DNA of 64,000 nucleotides from Pelagibacteraceae bacterium AG-325-J13 (GCA_003282835.1 QBYL01000001.1:310001-374000); one strand, 5' to 3'. Shown: positions 19,926 to 28,332, counted from the stretch's first letter. Numbers and translations: made by a program. Notes: generated from the letters alone by a model not told the origin.

Positions 19926-20678
19926 TTAGCGTTTAACTAATTTATCTACTAAAAAAAGATAGATTTTATAAGGTAAAATTCTCAAAAATTTAAGGGTTAT
20001 AGTCAATCCTTTAGGAAAGTGAATTTCAAAAGCTTTACTTTTTGTTAACCCATTAAATATTTTATCAGCTGCGTAATCTACTGTTTTAAGAAACGGCATT
20101 GAAAATTCATTTTTGTCAGTTAATGGAGTTTTTATAAAGCCAGGCGATACGATTGAAACTCTCACATTGAATTTTTTAAAATCAAAATAGATGCTTTCGC
20201 AAAAATTAGTCAATGCAGCTTTAGATGGACCATATCCACTTGAATTAGGTAAACCCCTATAACCTGCAATCGATGATACGATTGAGATATGGCCGGATTT
20301 CTTGTTTTTAAAATATTCTTCAACAGCTTTTACACAGTCAATTACTCCAAAAAAATTTACTTTCATGACGTACTGTATTTTATCAGCATCTATTTTTTGT
20401 TCATCCTTTGGCTCATAAGTACCGCTGGAAAAAAGGCAAATATCTATGTTACCAAATTCATTGATAATATTTTTAAATACATTGTTAATTTGTCCTCTGT
20501 CAGTAACATCAAGTGGATAAGATACTATATTTTCATTTTTAGATAATTCTTGTAGTATTTCTTTTCTTCTAGCGGATACAGCAACTTTCCAACCCTCAGC
20601 GGCGAATTTTAGTGCAACCGCTTTTCCAATACCGCTACTTGCACCCGTTATCCATATTTTTTTCTGATTTTCAGACAT
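19926..20678 (-). CDS. Short-chain dehydrogenase/reductase
   Basis: A 250-residue SDR. It has the cofactor motif TGASSGIGKAVA at about residues 11-22, the RR pair after beta2 that favours NADP(H), and the catalytic Ser...Tyr-x-x-x-Lys as SSIAGYRG...SGYGPSKAAL. The C-terminal 30 residues are hydrophobic and basic and could touch the membrane. An SDR of this kind is part of the Rhodobacter singlet-oxygen operon with DUF3833 and amine oxidase genes. The substrate is unknown. It is divergent from tspO. Confidence 0.85.
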   Translation of the reverse strand: MSENQKKIWITGASSGIGKAVALKFAAEGWKVAVSARRKEILQELSKNENIVSYPLDVTDRGQINNVFKNIINEFGNIDICLFSSGTYEPKDEQKIDADKIQYVMKVNFFGVIDCVKAVEEYFKNKKSGHISIVSSIAGYRGLPNSSGYGPSKAALTNFCESIYFDFKKFNVRVSIVSPGFIKTPLTDKNEFSMPFLKTVDYAADKIFNGLTKSKAFEIHFPKGLTITLKFLRILPYKIYLFLVDKLVKR

Positions 20679-20699
20679 AATTTAGTTATATATTATTTT

Positions 20700-21164
20700 A
20701 TGACTAAGAATAAATATTTATCTTTAGCTTTAATATTGACTATAACTTTCAGTGCCTCTTTAATAGGTGGTTTTATTACGTCTTACAATAAAGAACCTTG
20801 GTATTCTCAAATAATTTTACCTAGTTTTAATCCTCCTAGCTGGGTTTTTGGACCGATATGGTCGATGTTATATTTTATGATGTCTATAGGTGCTTGGCTA
20901 ACTTGGATTAATAATTTTAATAAAAAACAATTGAATATTTATTTTGTACATATATTTTTTAATGCTACTTGGAGCATAATTTTTTTTGGTTTTCATAGAA
21001 TAGATTTAGCTTTATTGAATCTTATCATCATTTTGTTATTTATTTTGATCTTGATGAAAATTTATTTTACAGAAAGTAAAATAAGTTTTTATTTGTTTAT
21101 TCCTTATCTTGTTTGGAGCAGTTATGCTCTAGTGTTGAATACTACAATTTTTTTATTAAATTAG
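20700..21164 (+). CDS. tspO: TspO/MBR family protein
   Basis: A 154-residue protein with five membrane helices. It shows the TspO signature of helix one (SLIGGFIT) and the loop PWYSQIILPSFNPPSWVFGPIWSMLYFMMSIGAW, then WSIIFFGFHRIDLALLNL and a final VWSSYALVLNTTI. TspO binds porphyrins and is linked to light- and oxygen-dependent control and oxidative stress in Rhodobacter. The position beside photolyase and redox genes fits. Confidence 0.9.
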   Translation: MTKNKYLSLALILTITFSASLIGGFITSYNKEPWYSQIILPSFNPPSWVFGPIWSMLYFMMSIGAWLTWINNFNKKQLNIYFVHIFFNATWSIIFFGFHRIDLALLNLIIILLFILILMKIYFTESKISFYLFIPYLVWSSYALVLNTTIFLLN

Positions 21165-21229
21165 ATGTTTATTGAACAATTTTTACAAATTATTTATGTC
21201 TTTTTTAACAAGTTAGGTTATAAAAAGTG

Positions 21230-22006
21230 ATGAAACAAAAAAAGGCGTCTATTTTTCTAAAAAAATTGCCAAAACTATTAAATAAATTTTACATAAGTAG
21301 ATTACAATCATCTATAAAAATTAAAAGTAAGTCTAAAAAAATTTATAATCCTGTTACTAGTCTTGACCGAGCTTTTGAAAAATTTATAAGAACTAAAATC
21401 AATAAATCTTTTCCTAATGATGGAGTTACAGGTGAAGAATTTAAAAATAAAATTTCAAATAATAATTTTTGCTGGTCTATTGATCCTATTGATGGGACAA
21501 AAGCGTTTGTTTCTGGGATTCCTACTTGGTCGAACTTGGTAGGATTGTCAAATTATAACGAGTCAATAATTGGACTTGCTAATTTTCCAGAGCTTAAACG
21601 ATTTTATTTAAGTATTGATAATAATTCATACATTTATGATAATTTTAAAAAAAAAAAGATTAAAACATTGAATAATACTAATTTAGATAAAATAAAAATT
21701 ATAAGTAATTTCCATGGATTATTAAATTATAAAAAAAATAAATTACAAAAAAGATTTGCTAACTCAATTATCTTTCATAGTTTTGATGCTTTAAGTTATT
21801 GCCTACTAGCTGAGGGAAAGTTAGATGCAGTAATTGAAACTAATTTAAAATCTTATGATATTATACCATTAATTCCGATTATTAAAAATGCAGGAGGATG
21901 TATTTCTGACTGGGATAATAATAATGCAGAAAAAGGAGGAAATATTTTAGCAACATCTAATAAGAAACTTCATGATAAAATTATAAGGTTGTTAAAAAAT
22001 TTATAA
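21230..22006 (+). CDS. Inositol-monophosphatase-family phosphatase (HisN-like)
   Basis: About 258 residues with the family metal sites: GEEF (residues 69-72 region), WSIDPIDGTKAFVSGIPTWSNLVG and the later SYDIIPLIPIIKNAGG. The FVSGIP.W.NL block resembles HisN-type histidinol-phosphate phosphatases, so histidine synthesis is a plausible role; hisI is 7 kb away. A GTG stands directly before the ATG chosen as start. A second family member (CysQ-like) is at 38011-38790. Confidence 0.8.
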   Translation: MKQKKASIFLKKLPKLLNKFYISRLQSSIKIKSKSKKIYNPVTSLDRAFEKFIRTKINKSFPNDGVTGEEFKNKISNNNFCWSIDPIDGTKAFVSGIPTWSNLVGLSNYNESIIGLANFPELKRFYLSIDNNSYIYDNFKKKKIKTLNNTNLDKIKIISNFHGLLNYKKNKLQKRFANSIIFHSFDALSYCLLAEGKLDAVIETNLKSYDIIPLIPIIKNAGGCISDWDNNNAEKGGNILATSNKKLHDKIIRLLKNL

Positions 22007-22008
22007 AT

Positions 22009-22530
22009 ATGATTAATTTATTTTTTTCGAGAGTTTTGAGAGCTATAAAAATTGACGTTGATTTGTATGAGGAAGTTGAAAAAGATAAAAATGCGACAAT
22101 CCAAGCTGCGATTGTAGTAGTATTATCTAGTTTAGCAGCAGGGGTGGGTGCATTACAATTAGGCGTATCTAATTTTTTATTAGCACCTGCCTTATCATTA
22201 ATAGGTTGGTATGTTTGGTCGTATTTAGTTTATTTTGTAGGGGTAAAAATTTTTAAAGATGCAAAAACAAGCGCTGATCATGGAGAGTTACTAAGAACAA
22301 TAGGTTTTGCACAAGCTCCAGGTTTAATAAGAGTGTTTGGTGTTACACCAGATTTAATGATAGTGACTTTTATTGGTTCAGGATTATGGATATTGGCTTG
22401 TATGGTTGTAGCTGTAAAATCTGCTCTAGATTATGAAAGTTTATTGAAATCACTTGGAGTAGTAGTGGTAGCCTGGATATTTCAAGTAATTTTTTTATTT
22501 TTTATGTTGGTTTTATCTAATTCGTTTTAA
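22009..22530 (+). CDS. Yip1-domain membrane protein
   Basis: A 173-residue protein with an N-terminal cytosolic stretch (FFSRVLRAIKIDVDLYEEVEKDKNATIQAAIVV) and about five membrane helices, matching small bacterial Yip1-family proteins. The function of these in bacteria is not established. It starts 2 bases after the phosphatase stop. Its end overlaps the stop of a small convergent gene by 3 bases. Confidence 0.65.
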   Translation: MINLFFSRVLRAIKIDVDLYEEVEKDKNATIQAAIVVVLSSLAAGVGALQLGVSNFLLAPALSLIGWYVWSYLVYFVGVKIFKDAKTSADHGELLRTIGFAQAPGLIRVFGVTPDLMIVTFIGSGLWILACMVVAVKSALDYESLLKSLGVVVVAWIFQVIFLFFMLVLSNSF

Positions 22531-22658
22531 ACGGGAAAAATTGTTTTTGAAAGTTTACAACTATCGCATAATTTATACCCAGTCATAATAAGATTATTTT
22601 TCACACTTTCATCCTCATTTTTACACTCTTCACATACAATATCATCATACTCCGCCAT
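22527..22658 (-). CDS. 43-residue zinc-ribbon-like protein
   Basis: A short reverse-strand gene with two CxxC pairs (VCEECKNE and LCDSCKLS) about 20 residues apart, the spacing of a minimal zinc ribbon. An alternative in-frame ATG 12 bases upstream would add four residues. Four well-placed cysteines in an AT-rich spacer are unlikely by chance. It may be a nucleic-acid or protein-binding zinc finger; the family is not recognised. Confidence 0.6.
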   Translation of the reverse strand: MAEYDDIVCEECKNEDESVKNNLIMTGYKLCDSCKLSKTIFPV

Positions 22659-22708
22659 ATAGGACAACATACACCTTTTATTATTTAAAATCTATTCTAG
22701 AATTAATC

Positions 22709-23320
22709 ATGAAAAAAATTCTTTTAGTTTTTTTTATCCCAATGTGTCTTTTTTTTGAAAAGCAAGCTTTGTCGGGGGAACTTAAAGTGAGTATAGGAAA
22801 TTCTAATATTTACAAAAAAGCTTATTTCGCCGGTGGATGTTTTTGGTGTATGGAAGAATCTTTCGATAAGATTAATGGAGTGGTAAAATCTACTTCAGGA
22901 TATTCTGGAGGTCATTTAAAAAACCCCACTTACAAGGATGTCATATACAAAGATACAGGTCATGTTGAAGCTATAGAAATTGTTTATGATCCTAAAAAAA
23001 CATCTTATCAAAAACTTTTAAATGTGTTCTGGAAAAATATAGATCCTTTTGACAAATATGGTCAATTTTGTGATAAAGGAAAAAGTTATAGGTCAGTAGT
23101 TTTTTATGAAAATAAAAAACAAAAAAATATTATTGATGGTTCAATTAAAAACGTAGAAAAAAAGCTTAACGGTGAAGTGGTAACATTAGTTTGGAAATTT
23201 GAAAAATTTTATGAAGCAGAAGATTATCATCAGGACTATTATCAAAAAAATTTTTTAAGATATTTGACTTATAAAAAAGCATGTCAAAGAGAAGAGGTTT
23301 TAGAAAAGATATGGAATTAA
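22709..23320 (+). CDS. msrA: Peptide methionine-S-sulfoxide reductase MsrA, exported
   Basis: A 203-residue MsrA with an N-terminal signal-like hydrophobic stretch, so it probably repairs oxidised proteins in the periplasm. The catalytic cysteine is C44 in AGGCFWCMEESF. Other conserved blocks are GVVKSTSGYSGG, YKDVIYKDTGHVEAIEI and AEDYHQDYYQKN. A C-terminal cysteine in KKACQRE may be the resolving residue. It overlaps the next gene by 10 bases. MsrA is a common partner in photo-oxidative stress regulons. Confidence 0.95.
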   Translation: MKKILLVFFIPMCLFFEKQALSGELKVSIGNSNIYKKAYFAGGCFWCMEESFDKINGVVKSTSGYSGGHLKNPTYKDVIYKDTGHVEAIEIVYDPKKTSYQKLLNVFWKNIDPFDKYGQFCDKGKSYRSVVFYENKKQKNIIDGSIKNVEKKLNGEVVTLVWKFEKFYEAEDYHQDYYQKNFLRYLTYKKACQREEVLEKIWN

Positions 23321-23766
23321 GAAAGATAATAATTTTTATATTTTTTTTTACTTTTACAAGTCAAGTTAAAGCTGAATTTATAAAACCAAACGAATTGTTA
23401 GATCCTTATGAAGTGATAAAAATTCAACTTGAAGCATTGAAGAATAATAATAAAAAAGACGAGGGAATAAAACAAACGTGGTTATTCGCACACCCAGATA
23501 ATAAAAAAGCAACTGGACCATATCCTAGATTCCGAATTATGTTGTATGGTCAACAATATAGACATCTTATTAATCATTCATCTCATAAGATTAAATTAAT
23601 TACTAACAGCCCAAACACTTATGTTTACAGGGTTGAAATTTTGACTGATGAAAAAAAATTGTTTTTTTATGAATGGCATGTTCAAAAAGGGAGTGATGAT
23701 AATTGTAAAAAATGTTGGTTTACATCAGCAGTATCTCAACCAGTGGATCAAGGTAATACGATTTGA
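23311..23766 (+). CDS. Exported DUF4864-like protein
   Basis: About 151 residues if started at ATG 23311, which gives a normal signal peptide (MELRKIIIFIFFFTFTSQVKA); an upstream ATG at 23281 would bury it. The mature part resembles NTF2-like DUF4864 proteins: DPYEVIKIQLEALKNN, a TGPYPRFRIML segment and a final CWFTSAVSQPV. The function is unknown. It is wedged between msrA and a small membrane protein with overlaps on both sides. Confidence 0.6.
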   Translation: MELRKIIIFIFFFTFTSQVKAEFIKPNELLDPYEVIKIQLEALKNNNKKDEGIKQTWLFAHPDNKKATGPYPRFRIMLYGQQYRHLINHSSHKIKLITNSPNTYVYRVEILTDEKKLFFYEWHVQKGSDDNCKKCWFTSAVSQPVDQGNTI

Positions 23767-23963
23767 AGCGCCCTCCTTTTATTTACAGATATTTAATAGT
23801 TGGTTGCATATTAGTAGTGCCACCAATTTTGAGCGCTCATTACGGATCCATTTATCTTGGCAGAGAGACAGGCGTACTGTTAGGATTTTGTGTTGGAATA
23901 ATATCAGTAACTTTTGCTTGTTGGAAATTATATATCGATGATTGGAGAGATGACGAAGATTAA
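23763..23963 (+). CDS. 66-residue membrane protein
   Basis: Two hydrophobic helices separated by a short loop (HYGSIYLGRETG), with an acidic tail ending DDWRDDED. The start is a TTG overlapping the previous stop by 4 bases, and the stop shares one base with the ATG of the photolyase-like gene. Translational coupling on both sides supports expression. No function is recognised. Confidence 0.65.
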   Translation: MKRPPFIYRYLIVGCILVVPPILSAHYGSIYLGRETGVLLGFCVGIISVTFACWKLYIDDWRDDED

Positions 23964-25102
23964 TGCAATTTATAACCTCTAGATTAGCTGCTTTAGATAG
24001 ACTTAAAAAATTTATAGAAGGCGACATTTCAAATTATAATTCAAAAAGAAATTTTGATTATGGTGTGAACAACAGAAGAAATGTTTCATGTTTATCACCT
24101 TATATTACTCATAGATTAATCACAGAATATGAAACTACTAAACTTGTTTTATTAAAACACCCATTTCAAAAAGTTGATAAATTTATTCAAGAAATATTTT
24201 GGCGAGTTTATTGGAAAGGTTGGCTAGAAATGAGGCCTAGTGTTTGGACGGATTTTATTGAAGACATTAATATGATTGAAGAAGATGAGAAGTATATTAA
24301 AGCAATAAATGGTGAAACAGAAATTGAATGCTTTAATGACTGGGTAAATGAATTAAAAAATTTTAATTATTTACATAATCACACTAGAATGCTTTTTGCC
24401 AGTATTTGGATATTTACTCTAGGTTTACCTTGGCAAAAGGGAGCAGAATTTTTTATGAAACATTTGTATGATGGAGATGCAGCTTCAAATACTTTAAGTT
24501 GGCGTTGGGTCGCTGGGCTACAAACGAGAGGCAAGCACTATGTTGCTCAAGCTTGGAATATAAATAAATTTACAAATAATAGATACAAAAATATGCAGCT
24601 TAATGAAAGTGCATTACCTATTATAGATAAAAGAGAATATAAAATTAAGCCAATTAAAATTAATAAAAGCGATGCATTAAATAAAGCACTGATACTCTTT
24701 GAAAATGACTTATGTATAGAAACTTTAAATCTTAAAAATTATAGTGAGATATTTTGTATTCTTTTAAGTAATAAAAAAAGAAAAATACAAATAGACGATA
24801 AAGTTTTAAATTATAAAAAAAAATTAATTGAAGATCAGGTAATTAGACATAAAAAGATTAAATTAATTGATGAAAAATTATTAGAGGAAAAACTTGTTTC
24901 TGTGAAAAGTTTTGATGTTATTTACCCATCAGTTGGTGAAAATTTATCGTATCTAAAAAATTTAAGAAAAAATAATGATCTAAACCTCAATTATATTACA
25001 AGAGAAGGTGACGAATATTGCTGGCAATTTTCAACCAAGGGATATTTTAATTTTAAATCGCACATTCCAAAGATCTTTCAAAAATTAAAATTATCTATTT
25101 AA
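23963..25102 (+). CDS. Photolyase/cryptochrome-family protein with FAD domain first
   Basis: A 379-residue protein. Residues 1-215 are the FAD-binding catalytic domain that is normally C-terminal in photolyases: RRNVSCLSPYITHRLITE, EIFWRVYWKGWLEMRP, and WRWVAGLQTRGKHYVAQAWNINKFT. The usual N-terminal antenna domain is missing. Instead residues 225-379, starting ALNKALILFENDLCIETLN and including VIYPSVGENLSYLKNLRK, look like a Rossmann-type alpha/beta domain placed after it. That suggests a circular permutation. The repair substrate is unknown. The gene sits with DUF2256 and a second photolyase-family gene. Confidence 0.8.
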   Translation: MQFITSRLAALDRLKKFIEGDISNYNSKRNFDYGVNNRRNVSCLSPYITHRLITEYETTKLVLLKHPFQKVDKFIQEIFWRVYWKGWLEMRPSVWTDFIEDINMIEEDEKYIKAINGETEIECFNDWVNELKNFNYLHNHTRMLFASIWIFTLGLPWQKGAEFFMKHLYDGDAASNTLSWRWVAGLQTRGKHYVAQAWNINKFTNNRYKNMQLNESALPIIDKREYKIKPIKINKSDALNKALILFENDLCIETLNLKNYSEIFCILLSNKKRKIQIDDKVLNYKKKLIEDQVIRHKKIKLIDEKLLEEKLVSVKSFDVIYPSVGENLSYLKNLRKNNDLNLNYITREGDEYCWQFSTKGYFNFKSHIPKIFQKLKLSI

Positions 25103-25225
25103 ACTTGAGCATTTTTTAGAGCAATATTTTACTTTATCCCAATTCAGTCTCCACTTTTTTCTCCATGAAAAATGTCTTTTACAAATAGGACACACTTTTT
25201 TAGGAAGATTATTTTTTTTTATCAC
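25091..25225 (-). CDS. DUF2256 protein, 44 residues
   Basis: A small cysteine-rich protein matching DUF2256: KKVCPICKRHFSWRKKWR, then W...V.YCS..C in NWDKVKYCSKKCS. Four cysteines form two CxxC/CxxxC pairs, likely a zinc site. It starts with GTG overlapping the stop of the DCC gene (GTGA). Its end overlaps the photolyase-like gene by 12 bases, tail to tail. DUF2256 genes commonly neighbour photolyase-related genes. The function is unknown. Confidence 0.85.
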   Translation of the reverse strand: MIKKNNLPKKVCPICKRHFSWRKKWRLNWDKVKYCSKKCSSLNR

Positions 25226-25569
25226 TTAAGAAGATGTTTATTCTTAATAAATAAAAAGTAAGCTGCTATCTCATAAAAAATATTTAATAAAAAAAACAAT
25301 GGTTTAAATTTAAAAATTTTATATAAAAAATTATACTTAGGTATGTTTTTCCATATAATCAAAAAAACTTCGGCTCCTTCAATTAATTTTCCATCTTGTA
25401 TAATATGCATTCTTCTTAAAAGTTGTCTGTAAGACTTTGAGGTTATTTTTTGTGCCTCAAGGTTATTTGTTACATCCACCCATTCAATTTTACTATCACT
25501 ATATTTTTTGTAATGATTTATTTCAGCTCTACAAATATTACATGAATTATTAAAAAAAACCTTAACCAT
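25222..25569 (-). CDS. DCC family thiol-disulfide oxidoreductase-like protein (DUF393)
   Basis: A 115-residue protein starting VFFNNSCNICRAEI, with the CxxC at C10/C13 typical of the DCC family (named from Asp-Cys-Cys, where the aspartate is replaced here by asparagine). Then come DVTNN, LRRMHIIQDGKLIEGAEVFLIIW and a hydrophobic end. The predicted fold is thioredoxin-like; the redox role is inferred from the family. It overlaps the upstream photolyase-family gene by 8 bases. Confidence 0.85.
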   Translation of the reverse strand: MVKVFFNNSCNICRAEINHYKKYSDSKIEWVDVTNNLEAQKITSKSYRQLLRRMHIIQDGKLIEGAEVFLIIWKNIPKYNFLYKIFKFKPLFFLLNIFYEIAAYFLFIKNKHLLK

Positions 25570-27043
25570 TCGTATTTTCTTTTATAAAAGAATTAGCAGC
25601 TTTAAAAATTCTTAGCTTTCTCTCTTTGTTCATTTTTTCTAATATTCTTACCATCATGGCCAAACGAGGATTTTTTAGGAAGAATTTTTTATGTCTGTCA
25701 ATGAATCTCCAATATAATCCATCCATAACATCACACCAAGGTCCCTTTTTAAAATGCATCATTTTTAAAAAATAACTTGAACCACAAATGTAAGGTTTAG
25801 TTGCAAAAATTCCACCATCACTAAATAATCCCATACCATAAACGTTTGGTGCCATAACCCAATCAGATGAGTCAACAAACATCTCCATAAACCATTTGTA
25901 AACTTGTTTAGGATTTATTTCACAAAGATTCATTATGTTAGCTAAAATCATTAATCTTTCAATATGATGAGACCAACCATAATCTTTTGCATTGTTAATT
26001 GCAAAATCTAATGGATCCAAACCAGTTGTCCCATTATACCAAGAATTCTTTAATTTTCTTTTGTGATTAAAAAAGTTTGTATTTTCAAGTCTCTGATCAT
26101 AATTTTGATAAATTCCTCTCATGAATTCTCTCCATCCAATTATTTGCCTAATGTATCCCTCAAGTGAGTTTATAGGTATCTTGGTTTCAATTTTTTTTAC
26201 TTTAGAAATTATTTCTTCAGGAGTAATCATACCAAGATTAATTAAAGGACTCAAAGCACTGTGAAAAACTGTATTAGATCTATCAGTTACGGCATCTTCA
26301 TAGTCACCAAATAATTTAATTCTTTCTTTTAAAAATTCATCAAGCCACTTATGTGAATCTTTTCTGGTAGTAGGAAACCAAAAATGATTGGTATCTCCTG
26401 GGTGATTTTTAAAATTTGACTGAATAAATTTTTCTAATTTTATTGTATTGTTTGTTTTTTTGACCTTTGAAATTTTGGGTATTTTGATTGCATCAGAAAT
26501 TTTTTTTCTATTGTCTTCATCGTAGCTCCACTTATTTCCCTTAGGCGTTCCATCTCTATTCATTAGTAAATTCATTTTAATTCTCACAATTTTATAAAAA
26601 TTAGCCATAAAAGGCCTTTTATTTTTTGAGAGATATTTCTTAAATTCATTTCTATCAATTAAAAACATAGGTGATTTTACTTGATTAACTTTTAACGAAA
26701 ATTTTTTACATAAACTAATAATTTTTTTTTCAAAAAATTTATCCTCAATTTCAAAAAAAGAAATTTCTTTAATTTTTTTTTCTTTTATTATTTTCTCAAG
26801 TTTTTTTGTGTATGGGATTTTAAAATCTTTGTTTAAATCTTTATAAACTAAATTAAAGTTTTTTGATATTAGCTCATCTTTAAACGATCTCATTGATGAT
26901 AAGAACAGTAAAATCTTAAGTTTATGATGTCTTTCAAAAGTGCACAATTCGTAGTCTTCTGCCATGAAAAAAATATGGTCCTTAAAATTTACAAGATATT
27001 TAGTGTGAAATAGTTGATTTCCTAAAATTAAAAATAGCTTCAT
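25562..27043 (-). CDS. Cryptochrome/photolyase-related protein (COG3046 type)
   Basis: A 493-residue member of the prokaryotic photolyase-related group. The N-terminal alpha/beta domain begins LFLILGNQLF. The FAD domain has NHFWFPTTR, IIGWREFMRGIYQ, GWSHHIERLMILANIMNL, VMAPNVYGMGLFSDGG and GPWCDVMDGLYWRFI. In FeS-type relatives (PhrB/CryB) a YCxxC precedes the last cysteine; that pair is not visible here, so the [4Fe-4S] cluster is probably absent. It may repair (6-4) lesions or act as a light sensor. Confidence 0.85.
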   Translation of the reverse strand: MKLFLILGNQLFHTKYLVNFKDHIFFMAEDYELCTFERHHKLKILLFLSSMRSFKDELISKNFNLVYKDLNKDFKIPYTKKLEKIIKEKKIKEISFFEIEDKFFEKKIISLCKKFSLKVNQVKSPMFLIDRNEFKKYLSKNKRPFMANFYKIVRIKMNLLMNRDGTPKGNKWSYDEDNRKKISDAIKIPKISKVKKTNNTIKLEKFIQSNFKNHPGDTNHFWFPTTRKDSHKWLDEFLKERIKLFGDYEDAVTDRSNTVFHSALSPLINLGMITPEEIISKVKKIETKIPINSLEGYIRQIIGWREFMRGIYQNYDQRLENTNFFNHKRKLKNSWYNGTTGLDPLDFAINNAKDYGWSHHIERLMILANIMNLCEINPKQVYKWFMEMFVDSSDWVMAPNVYGMGLFSDGGIFATKPYICGSSYFLKMMHFKKGPWCDVMDGLYWRFIDRHKKFFLKNPRLAMMVRILEKMNKERKLRIFKAANSFIKENTNG

Positions 27044-27101
27044 AACTCCTAAATTATAGAATTTTGAGGGGAATTACACGCGGCATTATTTGCCTGTTTA
27101 T

Positions 27102-27120
27102 TTTAGCTATTAATGCTAAA
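27102..27120. promoter_or_regulatory. Inverted repeat in divergent promoter region
   Basis: TTTAGC and GCTAAA, six bases each, flank a TATTAAT centre between the divergent photolyase-related gene and an SDR gene. It could be an operator or chance in AT-rich DNA. Confidence 0.3.
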
Positions 27121-27128
27121 TAACACTA

Positions 27129-27839
27129 ATGAAAAAACTAATATTAGGTGCTACTGGATCAATTGGATCTTCACTGGCTAAAAAGGTAGTCGCTGATGGC
27201 GGCGAGGTTCATCTTGTTGGAAGAGAAGAAACTGCTCTTAGCGCTTTAGCATCCGAATTAAATTCAACTTTTACTACTTGTGATGTATTAGAAGAAAGTT
27301 TTGCAGATAAGATATTTAATGATCTCGGAGACACTCCTATAAACGGTCTAGCATATTGTGTGGGATCTATTGATTTAAAACCAATTAAGATGACAAAAAA
27401 AAGTGATTATATGCAATCGTTTAATTTAAATCTAATATCTGCAATTGAAGTAATTAGAAAATTTAGCGATAATTTAAAACAAAATAAAGGATCAATTGTA
27501 CTATTTTCTACTGTGGCTGTTAGAAGAGGATTTACAAATCACAGTATTGTTGCTTCGTCTAAAGGTGCTATTGAAGGTCTTACAGTTTCCTTGGCAGCAG
27601 AATTTGCACCAAACATTAGAGTAAATTGTATTGCGCCAAGTTTGACAAAATCCAAAATTTCAAATTTTTTACTTAAAAATGAAAAAATTGCTGACAGTAT
27701 TGCAAAAATGCACCCACTAAAAAGATTGGGAGAAGGTAGCGACTCTTCGTCATTTGCAAATTTTTTATTAAGTAATAACAGTTCATGGATAACAGGGCAA
27801 ATATTTGGTGTTGATGGAGGAAGATCATCTTTAACTTAA
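27129..27839 (+). CDS. Short-chain dehydrogenase/reductase
   Basis: A 236-residue SDR with N-terminal ILGATGSIGSSLAKKV as the cofactor site, GREE after the second strand, catalytic STVAVRRGFTNHSIVASSKGA (Ser present; the usual Tyr of YxxxK is replaced by Val-Ala-Ser-Ser-Lys context), and a C-terminal GQIFGVDGGRSSLT. The lack of a clear catalytic Tyr in the normal place is odd and may mean an altered or non-enzymatic role. It is divergent from the photolyase-related gene and sits 7 bases before a TPR gene. Confidence 0.75.
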   Translation: MKKLILGATGSIGSSLAKKVVADGGEVHLVGREETALSALASELNSTFTTCDVLEESFADKIFNDLGDTPINGLAYCVGSIDLKPIKMTKKSDYMQSFNLNLISAIEVIRKFSDNLKQNKGSIVLFSTVAVRRGFTNHSIVASSKGAIEGLTVSLAAEFAPNIRVNCIAPSLTKSKISNFLLKNEKIADSIAKMHPLKRLGEGSDSSSFANFLLSNNSSWITGQIFGVDGGRSSLT

Positions 27840-27846
27840 TTTTGGT

Positions 27847-28332
27847 ATGAAAATTTTTTTTTATATAATTTCTATAATTTTAATTTCAACATATGTTTTT
27901 GCAGCTGGAAGTGATAGTAGTTCAGATAGTTCTGTTTCAGATCCTTATAAAGATGCCAAAAATTTAGTAAAGAGAGCTGGAAAATTAGAGAATAAAGATA
28001 AAATCGATAAAGCTAAAAAACTTTATGCTCAAGCTTTTAAAAAATTAGAAAAAGCTTATTCATCTGATAAAAATAACCCAGATATTTTAAATTATATGGG
28101 TTACACATCGAGAAAAATAGGAAATTTCGATCAAGCTGAAAAATTTTATTTAAGGGGATTAAACATTAAACCAGATCATAATGGTATTAATGAGTATCTT
28201 GGTGAATTATACGTTCAAACTAATAGAATAGATAAAGCAAAAGAAAGGTTAGAAGTTTTAAAAAGTTGTAATTGTGAAGAGTTTAAAGAGCTTGAATTAA
28301 TTATCAAAACTCGCGGTACAAAAGTTTATTAA
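27847..28332 (+). CDS. Exported TPR-repeat protein
   Basis: A 161-residue protein with a signal peptide (hydrophobic residues 2-19, ending VFAAG), a serine/aspartate-rich linker and two to three TPR units, clearest as NPDILNYMGYTSRKIGNFDQAEKFYLRGLNIKPDH and the following YLGELYVQTNRIDKAKERL. A periplasmic scaffold for protein contacts is likely; the partner is unknown. It overlaps the convergent DUF2237 gene by 4 bases. Confidence 0.8.
   Translation: MKIFFYIISIILISTYVFAAGSDSSSDSSVSDPYKDAKNLVKRAGKLENKDKIDKAKKLYAQAFKKLEKAYSSDKNNPDILNYMGYTSRKIGNFDQAEKFYLRGLNIKPDHNGINEYLGELYVQTNRIDKAKERLEVLKSCNCEEFKELELIIKTRGTKVY

Noticed and set aside
23648-23941. A 97-codon forward frame across two small genes
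   Set aside because: It overlaps the better-supported DUF4864-like and two-helix genes in another frame and lacks recognisable features.
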